A DNA stretch of 64,000 bases from GWE2-40-63 sp050251815 (GCA_050251815.1 JBFWMB010000008.1:1-64000), one strand, 5' to 3'; shown: positions 35,233 to 44,678, numbered from the stretch's first letter. Made by a program: numbers and translations. Notes: a model not told the origin generated them from the letters alone.

Positions 35233-35263
35233 CAAAAGTAGAAAGAAATATCTGAAGTGCAAA
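35233..35263 (-). promoter_or_regulatory. Promoter of the rimP-nusA-infB operon
   Basis: Minus strand TTTG, 19-nt spacer, TACTTTTG. This is a textbook Bacteroidota vegetative promoter and one of the clearest in the window. The predicted start is near 35226. Confidence 0.75.
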
Positions 35264-35384
35264 ATATTACACTGAAAATTAAAGGCTTTCAGTAAAAATT
35301 TGCACCTTTAAGGGCTTGTTACAAAGTGATTTTTTGTTAAAAAAGGGGTAATTCTTTCGGATGACTTGCTGCTTTGTTTTACTT

Positions 35385-35392
35385 TAGCTTTG
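35385..35392 (+). promoter_or_regulatory. Candidate -7 element of the HD hydrolase gene
   Basis: TAGCTTTG matches TAnnTTTG and lies 37 nt before the ATG at 35430. CTTG 16 nt upstream could be a weak -33 box. Confidence 0.4.
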
Positions 35393-35429
35393 ATTTAATT
35401 TAATAAACTGATTTAATGCACGAACGTGA

Positions 35430-36674
35430 ATGAACACACGAAAAATAATAAACGACCCGATTTATGGCTTAATTGAACTGCCTCGCGGCAAGGTTTTCAA
35501 TCTAATTGAACACCCCTGGTTTCAACGCTTGCGACGAATCAGACAGTTGGGCCTTACCGAGCTGGTATATCCGGGAGCCCGTCACACCCGGTTTCATCAT
35601 GCTTTAGGTGCCACTTACTTAATTACTATGGCTCTTGATGTACTACGTTCGAAAGGACACATTATAAAAGCCGAAGAAGCTGAAGCGACTATTACTGCAA
35701 TTTTACTTCACGATATTGGACATGGCCCTTTTTCACATGCGCTGGAGCACCAAATGGTAAATGTACGGCATGAACAGCTTTCGCTACTTTTTATGGAAGC
35801 CCTAAATAAACAAATGAATGGAACCCTTGATATGGCTATTGCCATTTTTACCAACCAATACGAAAAAGGGTATTTGCATCAATTGGTTTCAAGCCAGTTA
35901 GATGTGGATCGGTTGGACTACCTGCGTCGTGACAGTTTTTTTACCGGTGTTTCGGAAGGGGTAGTAAGTAGCGACCGGATTATTAAAATGCTCGATGTGG
36001 TTGACGACCAACTGGTGGTAGAAAAAAAAGGTATATATTCCATTGAAAAATTTTTGATCGCACGCCGCTTAATGTACTGGCAGGTGTATTTACACAAAAC
36101 AGTTCATGCGGCTGAACAATTGGTGCTGAGCATCTTAAAAAGAGCCTCTTTTTTAGCACAACAGGGTATTGATTTGTTTGGAACCCCGGCCATGCGCTTT
36201 TTCCTTTACAATAAAGTTACGCTCAACGATTTTAAAAACCCAGACATAAGAGCTCACGGAAAAAATGTGCTTGAACTGTTTGCTTTGCTCGATGATGACG
36301 ATTTGATTGCTTCCATAAAAGTTTGGGTCAATCATGAGGACCCGGTGCTATCAAGACTTTGTGCCTGTTTTGTGAATCGCACCTTATTTAAAAACCTGAT
36401 TCAGGATAAGCCTTTTGAAAGTGATCAGGTTGCCCGGTTAAAAGAAAAAGTTAGCCAGGCTTATAAAATTCCTTTAGCTGACGCCTCGTATTTTGTAATT
36501 TCTGATACTATCGAAAATAGTGCCTACAAGCAGGAAACTGACAAAATACTGATTAAAGAAAAAGACGGAACAGTAACTGAAATTGTTAACGTTGCTGACA
36601 TGTTAAATATCCGCGCCCTTTCGGGAACTGTGAGTAAATACTTTTTGTGTTACCCGAAAGAAATTGTCGTCTGA
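35430..36674 (+). CDS. HD-domain phosphohydrolase, dGTPase-like
   Basis: 414 residues. The HD metal motif is RFHHALG (His55/56) and LLHDIGHGPFSHALE (His94-Asp95), with a later SQLDVDRLDYLRRDSFF aspartate, as in the dNTP triphosphohydrolase/SAMHD1-like family. The N-terminal NDPIYGLIELPRGKVFNLIEHPWFQRLRRIRQLG is the typical opening. Members hydrolyse dNTPs or other nucleotides; the real substrate is not known. It is divergent from rimP. Confidence 0.92.
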   Translation: MNTRKIINDPIYGLIELPRGKVFNLIEHPWFQRLRRIRQLGLTELVYPGARHTRFHHALGATYLITMALDVLRSKGHIIKAEEAEATITAILLHDIGHGPFSHALEHQMVNVRHEQLSLLFMEALNKQMNGTLDMAIAIFTNQYEKGYLHQLVSSQLDVDRLDYLRRDSFFTGVSEGVVSSDRIIKMLDVVDDQLVVEKKGIYSIEKFLIARRLMYWQVYLHKTVHAAEQLVLSILKRASFLAQQGIDLFGTPAMRFFLYNKVTLNDFKNPDIRAHGKNVLELFALLDDDDLIASIKVWVNHEDPVLSRLCACFVNRTLFKNLIQDKPFESDQVARLKEKVSQAYKIPLADASYFVISDTIENSAYKQETDKILIKEKDGTVTEIVNVADMLNIRALSGTVSKYFLCYPKEIVV

Positions 36675-36742
36675 TTTAAAGCATTCACCGGAATATTTTG
36701 ATGTTTCGCCGCAATAACTATGAATTATTTACCATTGTTTTT

Positions 36743-36750
36743 TAGCTTTG
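36743..36750 (+). promoter_or_regulatory. Candidate lpxD -7 element
   Basis: TAGCTTTG fits TAnnTTTG, 22 nt before the lpxD ATG; no clear -33 box is found. Confidence 0.4.
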
Positions 36751-36772
36751 CCACAAATTTTAATCATTCAAT

Positions 36773-37816
36773 ATGGAATTTTCAGCGAATCAGATAGCGG
36801 GATTTTTAAAAGGTCGTGTAGAAGGGGATGGCGAGGTAAAAGTCAGCAACGTTTCAAAAATTGAAGAGGGAGCAAAAGGCACGCTATCCTTTTTAGCAAA
36901 TCCCAAATACACGCATTATATTTACCAAACCCAGGCATCGATAGTGCTGGTTAACAATAGTTTTAAGGTTGAAAAAGCCATCAATACCACGTTAATTTAT
37001 GTTGAAGATGCCTATCAGGCATTTGCTTCGCTGCTTGAGATGGTTGCATCGGCTCTTTTCGAAGAAAAAACCGGAATAGAGCAACCCTGCCATATTCACG
37101 AAACAGCCAGCTGCGGCGATAATGTTTATGTGGGTGCTTTTGCTTATGTTGGTAAGAATGTAAAAATTGGAAACAACGTAAAAATTTATCCCCAGGTATA
37201 TATTGGCGATAACGTTACCATTGGTAACGATGTTACGCTATTTGCCGGAGCAAAAATTTATCACGACTGTATGCTGGGTAATCATGTTACACTCCATGCA
37301 GGCACTGTTGTTGGTGCCGACGGATTTGGCTTTGCCCCAACCGATACGGCTAATTACAAAAAAATTCCTCAGATTGGGAACGTAATTCTTGAAGATTATG
37401 TTGAGATTGGCGCCAACAGTACCATCGATCGGGCTACTATGGGTTCAACCATTATCCGTAAAGGTGTTAAGCTTGATAATATGGTACACATTGCACACAA
37501 CGTAGAAGTTGGAGAAAATACCGTTATGGCAGCACAATGCGGGGTTGCCGGCTCAACAAAAATTGGTGCCGACTGTATGTTTGGCGGACAGGTTGGACTG
37601 GCTCCGCACATTAGCATTGCCAAAGGAACAAAACTGGGGGCCAAAAGTGGTGTAAATTCAAGCATAAAAAAAGAAGGTGCAACTATGATTGGAGCTCCAG
37701 TACAGGATTACAGCGAATGGGCCAAATCGTATGTACATTTTCGTAATTTTCCCAAATTAGTTACACGCCTGAATGCTCTGGAAAAAGAGCTGGAAGAACT
37801 TAAGAAAAATAAGTAA
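36773..37816 (+). CDS. lpxD: UDP-3-O-acylglucosamine N-acyltransferase LpxD
   Basis: 347 residues. Third step of lipid A synthesis, adds the N-linked 3-hydroxyacyl chain. An N-terminal uridine-binding domain (1-105, FSANQIAGFLKGRVEGDGEVKVSNVSKIEEG) precedes a left-handed beta-helix of hexapeptide repeats (105-300, YVGAFAYVGKNVKIGNNVKI...) and a C-terminal helix (KLVTRLNALEKELEELKKN). The catalytic histidine is in the DNMVHIAHNVEVGENT segment. It is an isolated gene here, away from lpxA/lpxC. Confidence 0.97.
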   Translation: MEFSANQIAGFLKGRVEGDGEVKVSNVSKIEEGAKGTLSFLANPKYTHYIYQTQASIVLVNNSFKVEKAINTTLIYVEDAYQAFASLLEMVASALFEEKTGIEQPCHIHETASCGDNVYVGAFAYVGKNVKIGNNVKIYPQVYIGDNVTIGNDVTLFAGAKIYHDCMLGNHVTLHAGTVVGADGFGFAPTDTANYKKIPQIGNVILEDYVEIGANSTIDRATMGSTIIRKGVKLDNMVHIAHNVEVGENTVMAAQCGVAGSTKIGADCMFGGQVGLAPHISIAKGTKLGAKSGVNSSIKKEGATMIGAPVQDYSEWAKSYVHFRNFPKLVTRLNALEKELEELKKNK

Positions 37817-37836
37817 TCAAAAATATTTTATTGGTT

Positions 37837-37866
37837 AAAAAGCTATCCTGATTGGATAGCTTTTTT
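37837..37866. terminator. Bidirectional terminator lpxD / tetR
   Basis: A 12-bp stem AAAAAGCTATCC / GGATAGCTTTTT with loop TGATT, followed by more T on the plus strand and by A/T on the other side. Confidence 0.92.
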
Positions 37867-37878
37867 TAATTTCATTTT

Positions 37879-38478
37879 TCAACATTTACAGATGCCGAAA
37901 AAAAGCACGGGTAATAATTCCTCAACATGCTGATTTAAGACATCGCGATTTTGACTGAGAACCGGCATTTCAAGTCCCTTTACAATGATCAACAGGGTTT
38001 TTGCAGTAGCGTCAATGTTTTCAATACTAAAACTTCCGTTTGCAACGCCATATTCCAGCAGGTTTTGTATTATTTCCAATTCCAATTTGTCGTACTTTTC
38101 ACGTAAAGCCACAGCATTATCGAGCGACAAATACTGACTTTTTCTGAAATCGTACAGGTTTCCCAATCTTTTTATGCCTTCAAGTCTTGATTTTATGTAT
38201 AACGACACCTTTTCGCGGGCATTATCAGTTTTGCCCAGTTCACCAAGAATCTGATCTTTAAGCTCACCTGCTTCCTGATCCAAAACCGCTTTATACAATT
38301 CCTCTTTGCTGTTAAAGTAATAATAAAGCGAACTTTTTCCCTTTTGTAATTCCTTGGCTATGTCGTCGATGGTTGTTTTCTTAAATCCATATTTGGTGAA
38401 AATATCCCGGGCAACCTTTAATACCTGATTTCGCATACTGTCTTTGGCAACAGCCAAATCATTGCTTTCTGTCTTCAT
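37879..38478 (-). CDS. TetR/AcrR-family transcriptional regulator
   Basis: 199 residues from the ATG at 38478; the frame is open further up, but that part would include the operator. N-terminal helix-turn-helix: VARDIFTKYGFKKTTIDDIAKELQKGKSSLYYYFNSKEELYKAVLD. The C-terminal part is the ligand-binding helical domain, ligand unknown. A perfect 27-bp operator-like palindrome overlaps its promoter, so it very likely represses itself. No efflux pump is adjacent; the neighbours are lpxD and rnr, both convergent or separated, so its other targets are elsewhere. Confidence 0.93.
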   Translation of the reverse strand: MKTESNDLAVAKDSMRNQVLKVARDIFTKYGFKKTTIDDIAKELQKGKSSLYYYFNSKEELYKAVLDQEAGELKDQILGELGKTDNAREKVSLYIKSRLEGIKRLGNLYDFRKSQYLSLDNAVALREKYDKLELEIIQNLLEYGVANGSFSIENIDATAKTLLIIVKGLEMPVLSQNRDVLNQHVEELLPVLFFGICKC

Positions 38479-38494
38479 AAATATGCTTCCCTTT

Positions 38495-38521
38495 TTTGAA
38501 CAAACGAATGATTTGTTCAAA
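38495..38521 (-). promoter_or_regulatory. Perfect TetR-type operator palindrome
   Basis: TTTGAACAAA and TTTGTTCAAA form a perfect 10-bp inverted repeat with a 7-bp centre, 17 bp before the tetR ATG. Its outer arm overlaps the -7 box. The size and symmetry suit a TetR dimer. Confidence 0.8.
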
Positions 38522-38548
38522 TGTAACAAATACCTGATAGGATGCAAA
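38518..38548 (-). promoter_or_regulatory. Promoter of the tetR gene
   Basis: Minus strand TTTG, 19-nt spacer, TACATTTG. This is an exact consensus. Its -7 box shares four bases with the operator at 38495-38521. Confidence 0.75.
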
Positions 38549-38666
38549 GCATTCAGTTTCTTTTTTGAATAAGGATTGTTTTACGCCCTAAAATTAGAAT
38601 GTAATAATGTGGCAAAAAGCACCTTTCTTTGCTTCTGCACATTTTCGTGAACAACAAAACAACTGC

Positions 38667-40841
38667 TTACACCAGTTCAGGGAAAGGTGCCAACTCAAAA
38701 TCGAGTTGTTTTTTTGCCAGATTTGCTGAAACTACCCGAATGGCAATGCTGTCGCCCATGGTAAAGCGTTTTTTATTTCGTTCCCCAATCAAAGCAAATT
38801 CCGCTTCATCGTACTCATAAAAATCGTCGGTAAGCGAGCGAACAGGAATCATGCCCTCACATTTGGTTTCGTTAAGTTCCACATAAATGCCCCATTGGGT
38901 AACTCCTGAAATAACTCCGCGGTACTCTTTACCCACATTGTCTTTCATAAATTCCACCTGTTTGTATTTTATGGATGAACGCTCGGCAGTAGCTGCCAAT
39001 TGTTCCATATCGGATGCGTGCCTGCACATTTCTTCGTACTTTTCCTGAACGGCCGATTTTCCGCCTTTAAGGTATTGTTCCAGCAGCCGATGCACCATCA
39101 TATCGGGATAACGGCGGATGGGTGAGGTAAAATGCGAATAGTAATCGAACGAAAGGCCGTAATGACCCAGGTTTTTGGTTGAATATTCGGCTTTTGCCAT
39201 GGTTCTGATGGCCAGGGTTTCAACCACCGTTTGCTCATTTCGTCCCTGAACATTACCCAGCAATTGATTCATAGATTCTGCAATCTTTTTCGGCGACTTG
39301 GTTTGCACCTGATAACCAAACCTTTTTATAAAGTGGGCAAAAGCATTCAGTTTTTCTTTATTTGGCTCGTCGTGAACGCGGTAAACAAAGGTCTTTATGG
39401 TTTTCTTTCCATCGGGTTTTCCAACAAACTCGGCAACCTGGCGGTTGGCCAGGAGCATAAACTCCTCAACCAGTTGGTTACTTTCTTTGTTTTCCTTCAG
39501 GTAAACGCCAATGGGCCGGGCTTTGTCATCGAGCTGGAATTTAACTTCGCTTCGCTCAAAAGCTATGGAACCCATCTGAAACCTTTTGGCCCGAAGTTTT
39601 TGCGCCATTTGATGCAATACCAGGATTTCCTCTTTCAAATCACCTTCACCGGTTTCAATTACTTCCTGAGCTTCCTCGTAAGTAAAACGTCGGTCACTAT
39701 TTATAATGGTGCGGCCAATCCAAGAGTTTATTACGTGTGCTTCGGCATCGAGTTCTACTACGGTTGAGAAACAAAGTTTGTCTTCGTTCGGCCGCAGCGA
39801 GCAAATAAAGTTCGACAAACGCTCGGGCAACATGGGTACCACCCTGTCAACCAGGTAAACCGAAGTAGCCCGCTCATAAGCTTCTTTCTCAAGCACGGTA
39901 TTTGGCCGTACATAGTGGGTTACATCGGCAATATGAATCCCCACCTCGATGTTTCCATTCTTAAGTTTTTGATATGAAATAGCGTCATCAAAATCTTTTG
40001 CATCAAAAGGGTCGATGGTGAAGGTAGTAATGCTTCTAAAGTCGCGTCGCTGAGCAATTTCTTCCTCGGTAATTTCTTCCGGGATGCGTTCTGCCGCATC
40101 CAATACTTTTTGAGGAAAAGCATAGGGCAAGCCAAACTCGGCTAGTATGGCATGCATTTCCACTTCGTTCTCGCCCGGCATTCCTAAAACCTCAACCACT
40201 TCGCCAATAGGGTTTTTCTGGTTCTCAGGCCATTCAATAATTTTGGCAATGGCTTTTTGGCCGCTTTTGGCTTTCTTTAACTTGTCAAGCGGAATAAAAA
40301 TATCGAAAGGCATTTGGTTTCGCTCCGGAATCAAAAAAGCAAAATGCTGCGAAACCTCGATGACTCCAACAAAAACCTCACGTTTGCGTTTTAAAATTTC
40401 AACTACTTCGCCCTCCACGTGATTCCGTTTTTTAAGTGCATACACGTAAACCCGGACCACATCGTCGTGCAGGGCATGATTAAGGTTTTTTGCGGCCACA
40501 AAAACATCACGATCAATCTCATCAGAGACAATATATGCCGAGCCTTTGGCCGTTAAATCAACTTTTCCGGTAATGTAATTGCCGGTAGTTTTCAGCTTAA
40601 ATTTTCCGCGATGAATCTCAATCAAATCACCTTTGGCAGCCATTTCAATTAAACAACCGTTTATGAGTTTTCGGGTATTGGCATCGGTAACGTGTAACAG
40701 AGTGGATAACTGTTTGTAATTCAATGAGCGACCCGGATCTTCGTTAAAAACAGATAGAATCTTATTTATCAGGGAGGGTTTGTTAAACGAAGCCTTCTTG
40801 CCTTTCTTCTTCCAGCCTTCTTTGCTTTTCTTTTTCGACAT
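38667..40841 (-). CDS. rnr: Ribonuclease R
   Basis: 724 residues, 3'-5' exoribonuclease. N-terminal helical/winged domain (SLINKILSVFNEDPGRSLNYKQLS), two cold-shock domains (about 80-230), the RNB core with TIDPFDAKDFDDAISYQKL (metal-binding aspartates) and HFTSPIRRYPDMMVHRLL, then a C-terminal S1 domain (YRGVISGVTQWGIYVELNETKCEGMI). It degrades structured RNA and defective tRNA/rRNA. It starts 5 nt after the PAP2-like gene stops. Confidence 0.96.
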   Translation of the reverse strand: MSKKKSKEGWKKKGKKASFNKPSLINKILSVFNEDPGRSLNYKQLSTLLHVTDANTRKLINGCLIEMAAKGDLIEIHRGKFKLKTTGNYITGKVDLTAKGSAYIVSDEIDRDVFVAAKNLNHALHDDVVRVYVYALKKRNHVEGEVVEILKRKREVFVGVIEVSQHFAFLIPERNQMPFDIFIPLDKLKKAKSGQKAIAKIIEWPENQKNPIGEVVEVLGMPGENEVEMHAILAEFGLPYAFPQKVLDAAERIPEEITEEEIAQRRDFRSITTFTIDPFDAKDFDDAISYQKLKNGNIEVGIHIADVTHYVRPNTVLEKEAYERATSVYLVDRVVPMLPERLSNFICSLRPNEDKLCFSTVVELDAEAHVINSWIGRTIINSDRRFTYEEAQEVIETGEGDLKEEILVLHQMAQKLRAKRFQMGSIAFERSEVKFQLDDKARPIGVYLKENKESNQLVEEFMLLANRQVAEFVGKPDGKKTIKTFVYRVHDEPNKEKLNAFAHFIKRFGYQVQTKSPKKIAESMNQLLGNVQGRNEQTVVETLAIRTMAKAEYSTKNLGHYGLSFDYYSHFTSPIRRYPDMMVHRLLEQYLKGGKSAVQEKYEEMCRHASDMEQLAATAERSSIKYKQVEFMKDNVGKEYRGVISGVTQWGIYVELNETKCEGMIPVRSLTDDFYEYDEAEFALIGERNKKRFTMGDSIAIRVVSANLAKKQLDFELAPFPELV

Positions 40842-40846
40842 AGCGT

Positions 40847-41455
40847 TTAATTTATATAAACCATTAAGCTAAAAGTTACCAAAAACCCCAATAAAAAACC
40901 GGCGTAGACCTGCGAGTGTGTATGTTCGCGAAGGTATAAGCGCGCTGAAGCTATAAGCCCGGCAATAAGAATGGCCAGCATGAGTAATCCATCTAACTGA
41001 ATCTGATAGCGATGTCCCAATACAGATAACAAACCAATAATTCCACCAATTCCCATGGTATGCAGGCTGATTTTCCATTTTAAATGGATAAATGCTGCCA
41101 TTAAAACACAAATAAAAGCAGCCAACAGGTATTGTTGAAGAAACACCGGAACCATATACCTATGCAACAGGTAATATCCAAAATAGTAGAATCCGGCTGT
41201 TATAAAAATGGGCAACAAGCGTTCATTTCTATCAGAAATTGTTATCCCGGTTATGAGCTTATGGTAATAAAAAAATGGCAATAGCGCCAGTGGAAAAATA
41301 ACATTGGTAAGGGCAACTATTTTTATAATGGCCATACGGCTTTCGGATGGAAGCAATGCCAAATGGCTGAAACTTAAAATAATTAGCACTCCAAACAGGG
41401 TCATAAAAACCGGATGAAGCACAAACGAGATAAGGAAAACTACTTTTTTTGTCAT
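40847..41455 (-). CDS. PAP2-like membrane protein, atypical active site
   Basis: 202 residues with six membrane helices. The C-terminal half has SARLYLREHTHSQVYAGFLLGF, which matches the SRxxxxxH...Q/D end of PAP2 phosphatases, and KISLHTMGIGG stands where the canonical PSGH motif should be. The first KxxxxxxRP motif is not obvious (SDRNERLLPIF is a partial match). It may be a phosphatase with altered residues or a non-catalytic member. First gene of a two-gene operon with rnr. Confidence 0.65.
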   Translation of the reverse strand: MTKKVVFLISFVLHPVFMTLFGVLIILSFSHLALLPSESRMAIIKIVALTNVIFPLALLPFFYYHKLITGITISDRNERLLPIFITAGFYYFGYYLLHRYMVPVFLQQYLLAAFICVLMAAFIHLKWKISLHTMGIGGIIGLLSVLGHRYQIQLDGLLMLAILIAGLIASARLYLREHTHSQVYAGFLLGFLVTFSLMVYIN

Positions 41456-41584
41456 GGTTTTAATTTTGCTTACGCAAGGTAAAATTTTTTACTTTGTGAA
41501 GGTGCAACAAAGTTTACAATATTACAACTCCTGTCTTAAAAACAGAAATTGAGTCCCTATCAGGACAGAATTAGCGGGGTGCAA

Positions 41585-43030
41585 CTAAAGTTCTTTTCGC
41601 AAACGGGCTACCGGAATGTCGAGTTGTTCGCGGTACTTGGCTACCGTTCGCCGGGCTATCTGATACCCTTTATCCTGAAGAATTTTTGTTAAGCGTTCAT
41701 CGGTAAGTGGTTTCTTTTTATCCTCGCCCGAAATGGCTTCCTCAAGAATACTCTTTACTTCACGGGCGCTCACCTCTTCACCACTGGTGGTTTGCATGGC
41801 TTCAGAAAAGAACGATTTTAACGACAGTATACCAAAATCGGTTTGTATGTATTTACTGTTGGCTACCCTCGAAATGGTTGAAATATCAAGTCCGGTAATA
41901 TCGGCAATATCTTTAAGAATCATGGGTTTGAGTTTTTTCTCGTCCCCGTCCAGAAAATATTCGTGCTGGTATTCCAGAATGGCCTCCATGGTAATGAGCA
42001 GGGTGGTTTGCCGCTGTCGAATGGCGTCGATAAACCAACGGGCCGAATCGAGTTTTTGCCTGACAAAAGTAATGGTCTCCTTATCCTGACGATTTTTCTT
42101 GGCCTTTTTTCGTGCCAGATTGTCCAACATATCAGCATAAGTACGGCTCACCTTCAAATCGGGCACGTTGCGTTCATATAGCGAAACTTCAAGGTTTCCA
42201 TCCTGGTTTTCAAGTATAAAATCGGGAATAATGGGACGGCTACTTTGATCGCGTGGATCGGAATAAGTCCCTCCGGGTTTGGGGTTTAAGCGCAGAATCT
42301 CGTCGAGCGCTGCTTTTAATTCCTCTTCAGTAATGTTTAGTTTAGCAATTATTTTGTCGTAATGTTTTCGGGTAAATTCCGTAAAGAATTCGTCAAGTAT
42401 TTTTTCGGCTAAAACCAAGGCTTCGTTTTCCTGGTCGCGTTTCCTGATTTGAATCAGCAAACATTCTTGCAGGTTAGTAGCTCCAACACCTGGTGGATCG
42501 AAATCCTGAATTACTTCCAACACTTTTTTAAGTTGCTCCAAGCTGGTTTCCATATTCAGGGCAAAAGCTAAATCGTCGACAATAGCATCCAAATCACGAC
42601 GCAGGTACCCATCGTCGTCAATGTTTCCAATTATGTACTCGGCTAGTTTTTTTTCAAAATCACTTAAAACACGTAGGCCCAACTGGGTTAACAGGTTCTC
42701 ATGAAAAGTAGAACCCATGGAAAAGGGTATTTCTTTGCGTTCGTCGTCTTTTGAATAATTGTTGGCCCGCAGTTTATAGGCAGGGGTATCGTCCTGATCG
42801 GCCAGGTAATCTTCCAGCGAAAATTCCTCCAGTTCTTTTTCTTCACCGACTCCTTCGTCGGCCTGATCGATGTCGTATTCAGCACCCTCTTCCAACGCCG
42901 GGTTTTCTTCCAGCTCTTTTTTAATGCGTTGATGCAACTGCATGGTAGGAATCTCAAGCAGCTTAATCATTTGTATCTGCTGTGGCGATAATTTTTGTAA
43001 AAGCTTTTGTTGTAACCTTTGTTTTAACAT
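41585..43030 (-). CDS. rpoN: RNA polymerase sigma-54 factor
   Basis: 481 residues. Q-rich region I (KQRLQQKLLQKLSPQQIQMIKLLEIPTMQLHQRIKKELEENPAL), an acidic region II (EEGAEYDIDQADEGVGEEKELE), the core-binding region III, and the C-terminal RpoN box ARRTVAKYRE (464-473) that binds the -24 element. No sigma-54 activator or target promoter is visible in the window. Monocistronic, with asnS upstream behind its own terminator. Confidence 0.98.
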   Translation of the reverse strand: MLKQRLQQKLLQKLSPQQIQMIKLLEIPTMQLHQRIKKELEENPALEEGAEYDIDQADEGVGEEKELEEFSLEDYLADQDDTPAYKLRANNYSKDDERKEIPFSMGSTFHENLLTQLGLRVLSDFEKKLAEYIIGNIDDDGYLRRDLDAIVDDLAFALNMETSLEQLKKVLEVIQDFDPPGVGATNLQECLLIQIRKRDQENEALVLAEKILDEFFTEFTRKHYDKIIAKLNITEEELKAALDEILRLNPKPGGTYSDPRDQSSRPIIPDFILENQDGNLEVSLYERNVPDLKVSRTYADMLDNLARKKAKKNRQDKETITFVRQKLDSARWFIDAIRQRQTTLLITMEAILEYQHEYFLDGDEKKLKPMILKDIADITGLDISTISRVANSKYIQTDFGILSLKSFFSEAMQTTSGEEVSAREVKSILEEAISGEDKKKPLTDERLTKILQDKGYQIARRTVAKYREQLDIPVARLRKEL

Positions 43031-43147
43031 GCAATTAACTGCTAGTGGTTCGTTAAATTTATTGGATGCAATTTAATGAAAAAATATGGTTTTCTTTCTT
43101 TAGCATCCTGCTTTTTGAAGCTTTGCAAACACTGCTAATAAAACGAA

Positions 43148-43176
43148 AAAAGACCTGCAATTGTTGCAGGTCTTTT
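43148..43176 (-). terminator. Terminator of asnS
   Basis: A 13-bp perfect stem AAAAGACCTGCAA / TTGCAGGTCTTTT with a 3-nt loop. The minus strand runs on into TTTTTTCG. It starts 27 nt after the asnS stop. Confidence 0.92.
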
Positions 43177-43202
43177 GGTATTTTAAAACAGGCTTATTTT
43201 TA

Positions 43203-44651
43203 TTAGAATTCCGCATTCTTAGGTGTACGTGCAAAGGGAATCACGTCGCGGATGTTTCCCATGCCGGTTACAAAAAGCATCAGACGTTCAAAACCCAGCC
43301 CGTAACCACTGTGCGGAACGGTGCCAAACTTACGGGTTTCGAGGAACCACCACATGTCTTCTTCAGCAATTCCCATTTCGTCGATACGCACTTTAAGTTT
43401 CTCATAGCTTTCTTCGCGTTGCGAACCGCCAATAATTTCGCCAATGCCCGGGAATAAAACATCCATTGCCCGAACGGTTTTGTTATCGTCGTTTTGCTTC
43501 ATGTAAAAAGCCTTGATTTCTTTGGGATAGTCGGTAAGAATCACGGGTTTTTTGTAATGCTTCTCCACCAGGTACCGTTCATGTTCACTCTGTAAATCGA
43601 TGCCCCATTTTACCGGATACTGGAATTGTCCCTTCTTATTGGGTTTCGAATCTTCCAAAACTTTTATGGCTTCCGTATAGCTTAAGCGCACGAATTCATT
43701 TTTGGTCACAAATTCCAGTTTATCAATCAAAGACAGTTCCGAGCGTTCGTTTTGGGGTTTTGATTTCTCTTCGTCGATCAAGCGGTTTTGCAGAAACTCC
43801 AAATCATCGCGACAATTGTCGAGGGCATACTGAATCAGGTATTTGAGCATTTCTTCGGCCAAATCCATGTTATCGTGAATGTCGTAAAAGGCCATTTCGG
43901 GTTCAATCATCCAGAATTCGGCCAGGTGACGCGAAGTGTTTGAATTCTCGGCACGAAAGGTAGGCCCAAAAGTATAAATCTCGCCCAGGGCCAGCGCAGC
44001 CAATTCTCCTTCCAGCTGCCCCGAAACGGTAAGGTTGGTCATTTTCCCAAAGAAATCTTTGGAATAATCCACATCGCCGTCTTTGGTCTTGGGTAGTTTG
44101 TTTAAATCGAGGGTAGTAACCTGAAACATTTCGCCGGCACCTTCGGCATCGGATCCGGTAATGATGGGCGAATGCATGTAGTAAAACCCTTTATCGTTAA
44201 AGAATTTATGAATGGCATAGGCCATGGCATGCCGGATGCGGAACACAGCGCTAAACGTATTGGTGCGGAACCGCAGGTGTGCTTTTTCGCGCAAAAATTC
44301 AAGGCTGTGTTTTTTGGGTTGTAAAGGATATTCGTCAGGGTTGGCCTCACCATAAACCTCGATACTTTCGGCCACCAGCTCCACCTTTTGTCCCGAACCC
44401 TGACTCTCGGTAAGTGTTCCAATAATATTTAATGAAGCTCCGGTATGGATGCGATCCAATATGGAATCGGCAATGTTTTCGCGGTCGGCAACCACCTGAA
44501 TGTTATGAATGGTCGATCCGTCGTTTAAGGCAATAAAAGCCACGTTCTTGCTTCCGCGTTTGGTCCGTACCCATCCTTTTACACAAACTTTACTGCCAAA
44601 ATCGTCTGATTTAAGCACTACTGCAATTTTTGTTCTTCTTAATGATTCCAT
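43203..44651 (-). CDS. asnS: Asparaginyl-tRNA synthetase
   Basis: 482 residues from the ATG at 44651 (MESLRRTKIAVVLK), which has AGGAAAA upstream. N-terminal OB fold that binds the anticodon (KVCVKGWVRTKRGSKNVAFIALNDGS), then the class IIb core with motif 2 TFGPTFRAENSNTSRHLAEFWMIEPE and motif 3 GYGLGFERLMLFVTGM. Charges tRNA-Asn directly. The upstream TATTTTTG box provides its own promoter. Confidence 0.97.
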   Translation of the reverse strand: MESLRRTKIAVVLKSDDFGSKVCVKGWVRTKRGSKNVAFIALNDGSTIHNIQVVADRENIADSILDRIHTGASLNIIGTLTESQGSGQKVELVAESIEVYGEANPDEYPLQPKKHSLEFLREKAHLRFRTNTFSAVFRIRHAMAYAIHKFFNDKGFYYMHSPIITGSDAEGAGEMFQVTTLDLNKLPKTKDGDVDYSKDFFGKMTNLTVSGQLEGELAALALGEIYTFGPTFRAENSNTSRHLAEFWMIEPEMAFYDIHDNMDLAEEMLKYLIQYALDNCRDDLEFLQNRLIDEEKSKPQNERSELSLIDKLEFVTKNEFVRLSYTEAIKVLEDSKPNKKGQFQYPVKWGIDLQSEHERYLVEKHYKKPVILTDYPKEIKAFYMKQNDDNKTVRAMDVLFPGIGEIIGGSQREESYEKLKVRIDEMGIAEEDMWWFLETRKFGTVPHSGYGLGFERLMLFVTGMGNIRDVIPFARTPKNAEF

Positions 44652-44678
44652 AATTTTTTCCTGTTCAAAAATAAAGGG

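Noticed and set aside
38568..38666. Terminator after rnr
   Set aside because: Only a five-pair stem (AAGCA/TGCTT) with a short T-run near 38620 is visible; too weak to call.
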